The translations under genes and the position numbers were made by a program. The notes under the pieces are model-generated. The model did not search any database. It was not told where the DNA came from and was given only the letters and a program-made list of their open reading frames with translations. From Aliishimia ponticola (lineage in GTDB: Bacteria; Pseudomonadota; Alphaproteobacteria; Rhodobacterales; Rhodobacteraceae), in the NCBI RefSeq assembly GCF_004803475.1, contig NZ_SRKY01000001.1, forward strand, positions 558,001 to 622,000: a stretch of 64,000 bases of DNA. The letters are read 5' to 3'. Of the stretch, positions 57,037 through 64,000 are shown one piece after another (the stretch's first letter is position 1; the number at the start of each line of letters is the position of its first letter).

Positions 57037-59436
57037 TCATTCCAGCCACGCGTTCAGCAAACGCTGTCGCATACCGCTTCCCTGAGCGCGGTTGAACTCG
57101 TCCCCGCGCCGATCCGCCAGTTTTTGGCGCGCCCTGCCCGTCGCGGCATCGCCACTCCAGACCGTCACGAAATTCTGCTCCATCAGCGTCATCTCATCGG
57201 GCGGCACCCACCAGTTGAGCGTGCCTTTGGCGCAATTCACCAAAGTGATCCGCGTCAATGGCAAGTCGGACGTCGCCGCCCGCGTGGCATAAAGGTCTTC
57301 CAGCCGCCGCCACCCCTGATCGTTCCGAATGACCTGACTGCGCGCACGCGCGGACAAGACCGCCTCAACCGGGCTGGTAAAGAACTCAAACCCCCGGAAT
57401 TTGTCGGTATCCTCTTTCGGGGGCTCGCAAGCCTCCGCCGGTTCGTCCTTGGTATTGAGCGCAAAGGCCCGAATTTCCAGGACGATCACACCCGACGTAT
57501 GTTCGGCCAGCCAATCGGCAAGGCAGAAGCCTTCTGCCTGGGAAACGCAGCCCGCCTCGTCCGGGCTGAGCAAGGCGTTCACGATCGCGATGCCGAAATT
57601 GTCGAAATATCCCGCATCCACGACCCGCCGTTGTGGCGCGGTAGGCAGCGATGTCGCCGGAGAGATATAGGGAAAGGTCGCGCTCATCCGGACCCCGGTG
57701 GACAGCGCGAAACTGCTGCGCGCGCAGGGAAAGAGCCCGAAAAACTCCGTCGCCTCACGATTGTCGATCTCGGGGAATGGGCCGAAATCGAGGTTCGACA
57801 CCAACAGCGGCTGGCCTGTTTCCACCACCATCGGGGACAGAATGATGCTGGGACGCCAGCCTTCCGCCTCGCCCTGCCGTAGCGCGGCGAAATCGGTACG
57901 GATGGTTTGCCAGTGACGCTCCAAGACCTTCCCGCGATCCACCTCCAGCCGGAACGGATGAAAGAGTGAGGGCGCGTCTCTCACCAGAAATTGCCGCGCC
58001 AAGGCAGACAGGCTGTCGCGTGCGATCGGGTTCGCGACCCTATAGTAATAACGCCCATCTTGGTCATCCGCCGGACGCGGCAAGATCTGGGCGGCCTCGA
58101 TATCGGCATTGAGCTGTTCGATCAGCGTTTTGTCAGGCCACCCGTCCGGCGAGGCCATCGCGGTAAAGTACCCTGCCCCGACCATGCCGCCCGACGCACC
58201 GGTCAGGAACCGCACCGCGTCGGGAAGACCGGCAAAGAGCGTGCCGGGCGTGCGCGCTTCGGCGATCAGCTGATCCAGCACCAGCCCGGTCCAATAGCTG
58301 GCCCGATAGGCCCCGCCAGAGGTGGCGACGATCAGCAGCTTCGGCTTCTCGCGCCCCTGCGCCACCTGGCTGCGGGCCAGCCACGCCTCCATCGCGGTTT
58401 CAAACGACAGGGCACCACCGGCCGCGCCACCATTGGAACATTGGCCCAATTTCGCCGTCTCCGTGTCCAGCGGCAATGGCGCGTCGTAAAGATCACCGCC
58501 TTGCGCACCGGCGATCCCGGCGAAAGTGGTCTTGAACCCACCGGTTTGCGAGAACAGATGCACCGCCAGAAACCAGCCGGCAAGGCCGATCACCAGGACC
58601 ACGCGCAGCGGCGCATTGAGCGCACCATAGAACTGCACAAAAAGGTAAACGCACAGGATCAGAACGAAAATCGGCACCGCTGGCACGACGGCGTCGAGCT
58701 TCACCGCGATGATCATGGCCGCGCCGAAGACGAGCGCGAAGAAGAACGCGCGCAGGCTTTGCTCTGCCTGCGCCAATTGCGCCTCGCTCGCCCGCGACGC
58801 AGCCACGACGGAATCGCCAAACGCGCCGGATTTGTGCTGCACCCGCGCCCGGGTCCGCATCCTGCCGCCCAGCGATGCGACCCAGCCAAGCACATGGTGC
58901 AAATGGTGGCGCAGCCGGTCCAGATAGAATTGCGACAGGAAGAAACCAGCCGCGAAGGCTGCGGCGCCAAACACAGCCCCTATCGCCGCGCGCGCATATT
59001 CCAAAGGCGGCGTCAGCGTGGATTGATCCGCCCGCCACCACGCAAAACCCAGCAGCGCATAGATCAGGATCATCCCCCCGATCAGCAGCCGCAACATCTG
59101 CGCCCGATCCGAACGGTGCGAATGACTCTCGCGACTTTGCGCGGCAAGCCATTGAAAACAGGGGTATGTCATGATGATGCCTGCCGCGAACATGATCATT
59201 GCCGATGTCCAGGCAGTCGGGCTGGCCAGCAAGGTCGGCACATCCAGCGCGTCATGTTCGCCGGGCACGTCCCTGAACACATTGGACAGGCCCAGACTAT
59301 CCCCGGACAGGCTGAGCATCGCATAAAGCGCCAGCGTCAGCACAAAGCTGGAAGGCGCGCGCGGCAGCACCCCGGTAAGCAGGGTCCAGACGAAGCGCAA
59401 AATTCGCCCCGGTGCGCGAATAAGAAAATCGACCAT
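57037..59436 (-). CDS. Membrane-anchored patatin-like phospholipase
   Basis: A 799-residue protein. About six or seven membrane helices fill the N-terminal ~300 residues (for example 76-96, 116-134, 228-248, 252-272, 278-296). The C-terminal part from ~360 is patatin-like: oxyanion loop ATSGGAYRAS (371-380), nucleophile Ser415 in TGASGGMVG, and the acidic partner in DAGYFDNFG (607-615). It would hydrolyse lipid acyl chains at the inner membrane. The helix number is approximate and the substrate unknown. Confidence 0.8.
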   Translation of the reverse strand: MVDFLIRAPGRILRFVWTLLTGVLPRAPSSFVLTLALYAMLSLSGDSLGLSNVFRDVPGEHDALDVPTLLASPTAWTSAMIMFAAGIIMTYPCFQWLAAQSRESHSHRSDRAQMLRLLIGGMILIYALLGFAWWRADQSTLTPPLEYARAAIGAVFGAAAFAAGFFLSQFYLDRLRHHLHHVLGWVASLGGRMRTRARVQHKSGAFGDSVVAASRASEAQLAQAEQSLRAFFFALVFGAAMIIAVKLDAVVPAVPIFVLILCVYLFVQFYGALNAPLRVVLVIGLAGWFLAVHLFSQTGGFKTTFAGIAGAQGGDLYDAPLPLDTETAKLGQCSNGGAAGGALSFETAMEAWLARSQVAQGREKPKLLIVATSGGAYRASYWTGLVLDQLIAEARTPGTLFAGLPDAVRFLTGASGGMVGAGYFTAMASPDGWPDKTLIEQLNADIEAAQILPRPADDQDGRYYYRVANPIARDSLSALARQFLVRDAPSLFHPFRLEVDRGKVLERHWQTIRTDFAALRQGEAEGWRPSIILSPMVVETGQPLLVSNLDFGPFPEIDNREATEFFGLFPCARSSFALSTGVRMSATFPYISPATSLPTAPQRRVVDAGYFDNFGIAIVNALLSPDEAGCVSQAEGFCLADWLAEHTSGVIVLEIRAFALNTKDEPAEACEPPKEDTDKFRGFEFFTSPVEAVLSARARSQVIRNDQGWRRLEDLYATRAATSDLPLTRITLVNCAKGTLNWWVPPDEMTLMEQNFVTVWSGDAATGRARQKLADRRGDEFNRAQGSGMRQRLLNAWLE

Positions 59437-59579
59437 GGTTCACACCACGTTCTGGCTAAAATCAACCAATGCGAGCATGGCGCGATGGCGTGAGTCAAGC
59501 GTTCTGCGTCGCTTGCGGGTCGCTCGCCGCTGAACCGCGCGCTAATCTGGTAAGGAAACAAACCGCAAGGAGCGAATGA

Positions 59580-61118
59580 ATGCGCGCGCCGAATATCCTT
59601 TTTCTTCAGGTCGACCAACTGGCCGCGCAATATCTCAAATGCTACGGCGATCCGGTGTGCAAGACGCCCAATATCGACCGTCTCGCCGCGCGCGGCACCG
59701 TGGTCGAGACCGCCTATTGCAACTTCCCCTTGTGTTCACCATCGCGCGCCTCGATGGCGACGGGGCGGCTTTGTTCCGAAATCAAGGCCTATGACAACGC
59801 GGCGGAATTGCCTGCCTCTACCCCGACTTATGCACATTACCTGCGCGCGGCCGGGTATCAGACCGCCCTGTCGGGCAAGATGCATTTCATCGGGCCGGAC
59901 CAGTTTCACGGGTTCGAGACGCGGCTGACCCCGGATCTTTATCCGGCGGATTTCTCATGGGTGCCCTTCTGGGGCGACGAGGGCAAGCGCGACACCAACG
60001 ATTCCCGTGCGGTCACAGTGTCGGGCACCTGCGCCCGGTCGGTCCAGATGGATTTTGACGACCTCGTGACCCGGTCCGCCGTGCAGCATCTGTATGATGT
60101 GGCGCGCGCAGAGGACGCGCGTCCGTTCTTCCTGCAAGTGTCCTACACGCACCCCCATGAACCCTATCTTTGCGCCCGCGAGGATTGGGAACTTTATGAG
60201 GATGTGGACATCCCGATGCCAGAGCGGCCCCATCTGCCCGCCGAGGCGCATGACGCGCATTCACGTCGGTTGCTCACGGATTTCGACATGCTCGAACAGC
60301 AATTCGACGCGGAGGAAATCCGCCGGGCGCGGCGCGCCTATTACGGCTCCATCAGCTATATCGACCGGCAAGTGGGCGCCGTGATGACAGCGCTGGAAAA
60401 GGCGGGGTTGGCGGACAATACGGTGATCATCTTCACCTCGGACCATGGGGAGATGCTGGGCGAACGCGGGCTCTGGTTCAAAAAGCACTTCTTTGAACCC
60501 TCGCTCCGCGTGCCGCTGATCATCGCCGGGGAAGGTTTTGGACCGGGGCGAATGAACACGCCCGCCTCTCTGGTCGATCTGCTGCCAACATTCATGGGGC
60601 TGGCGACCGGCGCGCCGTGGCAAAGCGATATCGAACCTCTCGATGGCGCGGATTTGGCCGCGTTCCGCACAGCCCCGCAACCGGACCGTCCCGTTTTTGC
60701 CGAATATCTGGCCGAGGCGACGCCAGCGCCGATCCTCATGCTGCGCCGGGGGCGGTTCAAATACGTATATTCGCCCGCCGATCCCTACCTGCTTTACGAT
60801 CTGGAGAGCGACCCTCAGGAGGTCCACAACCTCGCCGACCGGCCAGAGTACGCCGAGACCCTGCGCGATATGCACGCCGCCGTGGAAGCCCGCTGGGATG
60901 TGAGTGAGTTGACGCAGGATATCAAACGCTCCCAACGCCAGCGCCGCCTGATCCGTAACGCAATGCAGACCGGCGCGCCGCAACGGTGGAACCATGGCGA
61001 GGCGCATCTGCCAGCGGTTCCTTGGTATCGCGGCGCAGGCAGCTACAACGACTGGGCCTTCGCCTATCTGCCGGAACAAAAAACCCGCCATCATAGCGCG
61101 TTTGATGTCCCCAGATAA
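59580..61118 (+). CDS. betC: Choline-sulfatase
   Basis: A 512-residue alkaline-phosphatase-superfamily sulfatase. The formylglycine motif is Cys52-Ser-Pro-Ser-Arg56 (FPLCSPSRA). Metal-binding parts are LQVDQLAAQYLK near the start and FTSDHGEMLGERGLW. Stretches AYDNAAELPASTPTYAHYLR and SGKMHFIGPDQFHGFE, and the C-terminal SQRQRRLIRNAMQTG, are typical of BetC, which releases choline from choline-O-sulfate for glycine-betaine synthesis or sulfate supply. GCAAGGAGCGA precedes the start. No other bet genes are adjacent. Confidence 0.9.
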   Translation: MRAPNILFLQVDQLAAQYLKCYGDPVCKTPNIDRLAARGTVVETAYCNFPLCSPSRASMATGRLCSEIKAYDNAAELPASTPTYAHYLRAAGYQTALSGKMHFIGPDQFHGFETRLTPDLYPADFSWVPFWGDEGKRDTNDSRAVTVSGTCARSVQMDFDDLVTRSAVQHLYDVARAEDARPFFLQVSYTHPHEPYLCAREDWELYEDVDIPMPERPHLPAEAHDAHSRRLLTDFDMLEQQFDAEEIRRARRAYYGSISYIDRQVGAVMTALEKAGLADNTVIIFTSDHGEMLGERGLWFKKHFFEPSLRVPLIIAGEGFGPGRMNTPASLVDLLPTFMGLATGAPWQSDIEPLDGADLAAFRTAPQPDRPVFAEYLAEATPAPILMLRRGRFKYVYSPADPYLLYDLESDPQEVHNLADRPEYAETLRDMHAAVEARWDVSELTQDIKRSQRQRRLIRNAMQTGAPQRWNHGEAHLPAVPWYRGAGSYNDWAFAYLPEQKTRHHSAFDVPR

Positions 61119-61376
61119 AAACGCCGCTGGAAAGAGGAAAAAACGTCGACTGAATTGTGCGTTTACATGCAATTCGCGTCCGTAAAGTTTGGAAGCCTGT
61201 AAAAGTTCTATCGAAATACAATCTATGGATGAAAAACACTGCGCCGCGCCCGAAACCCCATGCAATATCCGCGCCGGATAACGCTAACATAACGCGCCGA
61301 AGAAACCGGATTGAAGCGACGCTATGAATCAGGGTACGATTTTAAATATAGTGATTAGTGAATACTGGTTTACTCG
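61119..61376. other. AT-rich intergenic stretch
   Basis: 258 bp without a gene. It has a weak inverted repeat GAATTG...CAATTC near 61150-61173. Base composition shifts toward AT here. Confidence 0.4.
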
Positions 61377-62036
61377 ATGTTGGATACCCTAGTTAAGCTG
61401 GGAAACAAGCTGCGGACTGACGCGCTTGCTATCACAGATACAGAGACCTTGGGTCTCGACCTCTCGAACTTGCGCGCGATCAGGGAACTGGAGTTCGAGG
61501 AAAAGACTCCGGAAAATGATTGGGATACGGCGCATCACAGTCAGGAAATGACCGGACGGCAGGTTCTGCTTGAAGCTCCACAGATATATCAGATGGGCGT
61601 AGGCCGCCAGCTGATGGATGTCGCGGAACAGTATTTCGGGTCACCCGCCATTTTACTCGACGTGACCTATCGCATTGATCGCAATGTGAAAGGCGACCAA
61701 CGCGGTGTGCGTCGGTGGCACCGCGATGGCGAAAGCAAAAGTATGCTTCGGGCGATTGTCTACCTTGAAGCGGTCGGCACTTCTGACGGCCCGTTCGAAT
61801 GCCTCCCCAAGACCCGTGTTCCGTTGCGGCTGCTTTTGAGGCTGTTGCCGCGTCATCTGCGTCATACGGATACAGGGGTTGGACTTTTCGTCAGAAAATC
61901 GCGTTGGCAGAAATGTACCGGGCCGGCGGGCACTGTGGTTCTTGTTGATCCCGCGGCGCTGTATCACCATGGAACAAACCCGAAAGCCCATCGAGAGGTG
62001 GTCACTTTCACATATATTCCAGTCGGGGGTGGTTAA
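61377..62036 (+). CDS. 2-oxoglutarate/Fe(II) oxygenase (phytanoyl-CoA dioxygenase-like)
   Basis: A 219-residue protein. Iron ligands appear to be His and Asp in RRWHRDGES and the distal His in YHHGTNPKAHRE, with the Arg for 2-oxoglutarate. The pattern fits PhyH-like oxygenases acting on small molecules or cell-surface precursors. There is no strong ribosome binding site. It is followed, after 128 bp, by a glycosyltransferase in a region that looks like surface-polysaccharide genes. Confidence 0.7.
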   Translation: MLDTLVKLGNKLRTDALAITDTETLGLDLSNLRAIRELEFEEKTPENDWDTAHHSQEMTGRQVLLEAPQIYQMGVGRQLMDVAEQYFGSPAILLDVTYRIDRNVKGDQRGVRRWHRDGESKSMLRAIVYLEAVGTSDGPFECLPKTRVPLRLLLRLLPRHLRHTDTGVGLFVRKSRWQKCTGPAGTVVLVDPAALYHHGTNPKAHREVVTFTYIPVGGG

Positions 62037-62164
62037 GTCACGGCATTGTCCGCGCTTTACCAATTAGGCGCCTTGCCGAAGAAAACGACGCGACGTTTTC
62101 GCCTCCCCTTTCCTACTCGCCGTCAATTTACCCAAATGAGTTCGCTTTAGTTTGATTGTACATT

Positions 62165-63028
62165 ATGGATCGTTTTCCCATCGCATCGATAATCATTCCA
62201 GCTTGCAACGAGCAGTTCGCCATCAAGCGTTGCCTCGAAACATTGCTGAAAGACGCCCGTCCCGGTGAATTCGAAATCATTGTCGTCTGCAACGGGTGCA
62301 ATGATGACACGAGCCTCGTCGCGCAGGGGTTCGAGCCTTTCGGCGTCACGGTGATGGAAACGGCGACAGCTTCCAAGTCCAAGGCCTTAAGGATAGGCGA
62401 CGGGGTAGCGACCCAGTTTCCACGACTGTATCTGGATGCCGATATTCATTTTACGACCGATGCCGCGCGGACTCTGGTGCAGTTTCTGTCGGATAACCCT
62501 CTGGTGTTAGCAAGCTCTCCGCGCGCTACGGTGGATACATCCGCCAGTGATTTTCTGGTCCGGGCCTATTATCGCGTTTGGACCAGTTTGCCCTATTTCA
62601 ACGATGATTTGCTTGGTTCCGGGCTTTACTCGCTGTCCAAGAAAGGCCGCAGCCTTTTCCAGCATTTCCCCGACGTGATTGCCGATGACGAATTCGTGCG
62701 CCGGACAGTTGCCCCTAGTGAACGCCAAACATGCCCTGCGTCTTCCTTCCGCCTTTATGCGCCTCGGGATGTGCGCACCTTGGTGAGAGTGCTGACGCGA
62801 GTGCGCCTGGGTCTGCGAGAATTGGATCACGAGTTCCCGAAGCTGGCAAAAACCGTCGGTACAAGCATGAAGACCACCATCCTCACCCTTATGCGACGCC
62901 CAAAGCTTTGGTCCCAAGCCCCGATTTACCTTGCGCTTGTCTGCCTGGCAGAGTGGCGCGCTGGCCGGACATGGAAGCAAAGCAGGTTCATCATTTGGCA
63001 CCGTGATGAGACGAACAGGCGCGCGTAA
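62165..63028 (+). CDS. Family 2 glycosyltransferase
   Basis: A 287-residue GT-A enzyme. It starts FPIASIIIPACNEQFAIKRCL and has IIVVCNGCNDDT and the metal-binding DADIHF. The C-terminal half has no membrane helix but a basic tail. It uses a nucleotide-sugar donor; acceptor unknown. The ATG at 62165 is preferred over an upstream TTG. It may build exopolysaccharide with neighbours to the right of the window. Confidence 0.88.
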   Translation: MDRFPIASIIIPACNEQFAIKRCLETLLKDARPGEFEIIVVCNGCNDDTSLVAQGFEPFGVTVMETATASKSKALRIGDGVATQFPRLYLDADIHFTTDAARTLVQFLSDNPLVLASSPRATVDTSASDFLVRAYYRVWTSLPYFNDDLLGSGLYSLSKKGRSLFQHFPDVIADDEFVRRTVAPSERQTCPASSFRLYAPRDVRTLVRVLTRVRLGLRELDHEFPKLAKTVGTSMKTTILTLMRRPKLWSQAPIYLALVCLAEWRAGRTWKQSRFIIWHRDETNRRA

Positions 63029-63382
63029 AGAAAACCGCCTCGGCTTTTTTCAGGGTGCATCCACTTGGTGCACTGATTGCCGCGAACGCTGCACCTCGTT
63101 TTCACGCCGTATCGAGCCGGGCCGGAGACAACCCTGCCGCGCCCTTGATGTTCACGGTTGGTTGTATGCACGGCGCACGCGATCGAACAGAACCCGGCAA
63201 GAATCACCCGACGTACAAGCATAGGCTTTGAGGCGCCGAGTGGCCGGAACAGTGGACAGAAACAACTGCGCTAAATCGTCAGTGGCGAGAGCTTTCCAAC
63301 AATTTGTCGAGTGGACGATTGTCCGATTGATCGGAGCACCGCTTACATCCGCAAATGGTCGGAAAGCTGCATGTACCCATCC
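63029..63382. other. Gene-free gap before the methyltransferase
   Basis: 354 bp between convergent genes. I see no supported gene. A short CCG-CCT-CGG hairpin with a T-run (near 63037-63050) may end the glycosyltransferase transcript. Confidence 0.4.
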
Positions 63383-64000
63383 TTATTTCGCACGTCCCGC
63401 CATGATGATGTGCTGAGTACCGACATGGCCCCGCATAAATGGTCGGAACAGCCAGACTGCGCGCTTGATAACGTCGCCGAGGGTTCTAATCCGTCTTGGC
63501 GTGGCGTCAAAATCATCAAGCAAAACTAATTCGAAACCGTTTTCCAAGAACATTTTCTCCAATTGCCAGTGGGTCAAAGGTGTGATGTGCCCAATCCCAT
63601 TGTATTGAAAGTCATCAAACATCCCAAAACGACCAGCCACAAAGAACTTAAATCGGCTATAGACGCCAGACGCATTCGGCGTCGATATTAGAAACAAGCC
63701 TCCCTGCTTCAACAACTTGCGCGCTTCACGAAACGCATTTCGTGGATTTTCAATGTGTTCCAAAACCTCAATGCAAGTGACCACGTTGAAATTCTCATCA
63801 AGCTTCTCGGCAAAGGGATGACTTAAATCACCTACCACGCATTCGAGGTCACATGTCGCCATGTCGGTTTCCAAGACAACTCCTTTGGCAGTGTTTCCTG
63901 CTGCTATCAGCCGCTTACCCCAAGCTCCACTGCCGGCACCGAGGTCTAGTACATGAAGAGGGCCAGAGACCAAATTTGAAAGAACGTTAAACAAATGGTC
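63383..64000 (-). CDS. Class I SAM-dependent methyltransferase (5' end outside window)
   Basis: The frame is still open at base 64000, so the protein begins beyond the window; ~205 residues are visible. The SAM-binding motif is LHVLDLGAGSGAWG, and CIEVLEHIENPRNAFREARKLLKQGG follows, as in Methyltransf_11/23 enzymes. It is more AT-rich than the core genes. Such enzymes often modify polysaccharides or small molecules; the target is unknown. Confidence 0.85.
   Translation of the reverse strand, partial: DHLFNVLSNLVSGPLHVLDLGAGSGAWGKRLIAAGNTAKGVVLETDMATCDLECVVGDLSHPFAEKLDENFNVVTCIEVLEHIENPRNAFREARKLLKQGGLFLISTPNASGVYSRFKFFVAGRFGMFDDFQYNGIGHITPLTHWQLEKMFLENGFELVLLDDFDATPRRIRTLGDVIKRAVWLFRPFMRGHVGTQHIIMAGRAK

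Overview
The window looks like chromosomal DNA of an alphaproteobacterium of the order Rhodobacterales (Roseobacter-like). The basis is the high GC content, a ribosomal protein L21 with a long C-terminal extension ending in a helix-hairpin-helix domain, the ObgE-ProB-ProA-ChpT-DUF3553 neighbourhood, an ornithine-lipid olsB-olsA pair, and a pst-phoU-phoB operon preceded by tandem PHO boxes. Most of it is ordinary core genome with short intergenic gaps.

Layout. 1-9.1 kb: the end of a giant cell-surface repeat protein (seven ~166-residue units in view), a 1,189-residue outer-membrane barrel-like protein and a small secreted protein. 9.1-13 kb: a PQQ-type sugar dehydrogenase, a cytochrome c, tRNA-Ser(CGA) and a pair of overlapping DUF2059 genes. 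13-18.7 kb: rplU, rpmA, two GNAT acetyltransferases, obgE, proB, then a broken proA joined tail to tail with a broken chpT, and a DUF3553 gene. 18.8-22.4 kb: olsB-olsA, rpsB, tsf. 22.5-26.9 kb: a small unknown gene, a LuxR-type regulator abutting aroQ, and an insertion sequence carrying a DMP19-like (DUF4375) passenger gene. 26.9-34.4 kb: phoB, phoU, pstB, pstA, pstC, pstS and phoR, all on the minus strand. 34.4-38 kb: a minus-strand run of a trans-sulfuration-type PLP enzyme, a CHMI-like protein, a gamma-carbonic anhydrase, gmk and a YicC-family gene. 38.2-42.9 kb: a PAS_5 protein, class II DAHP synthase, a GlxA-type regulator and a second sugar dehydrogenase. 43-48.7 kb: a branched-chain amino acid (Liv) ABC transporter operon with a small secreted protein and a possible 26-codon ORF inside it. 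48.8-51.8 kb: a lipoprotein, a HerA-like ATPase, two candidate small RNAs and an IalB-family protein. 51.8-57 kb: an envelope cluster (KAS-ACP-lpxD, L,D-transpeptidase, DUF882 protein). 57-64 kb: a membrane-bound patatin, choline-sulfatase, then a looser, more AT-rich stretch with a 2OG-Fe(II) oxygenase, a GT2 glycosyltransferase and a partial methyltransferase.

Several parts fit a common theme of phosphate response and envelope remodelling. The Pst/Pho system senses and imports phosphate. Ornithine lipids made by OlsB/OlsA are phosphorus-free and often replace phospholipids in low phosphate, although I see no PHO box in front of olsB. The lpxD/ACP/KAS, L,D-transpeptidase, patatin and repeat-protein genes all act on the cell envelope.

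The items most worth a second look are the proA/chpT junction, which would remove proline synthesis and the CckA-ChpT-CtrA relay unless it is an assembly error; the insertion sequence with a DMP19-like passenger; and two tandem candidate small RNAs near 50.7-51.0 kb, one of which exposes CCUCC-type anti-Shine-Dalgarno sequences.
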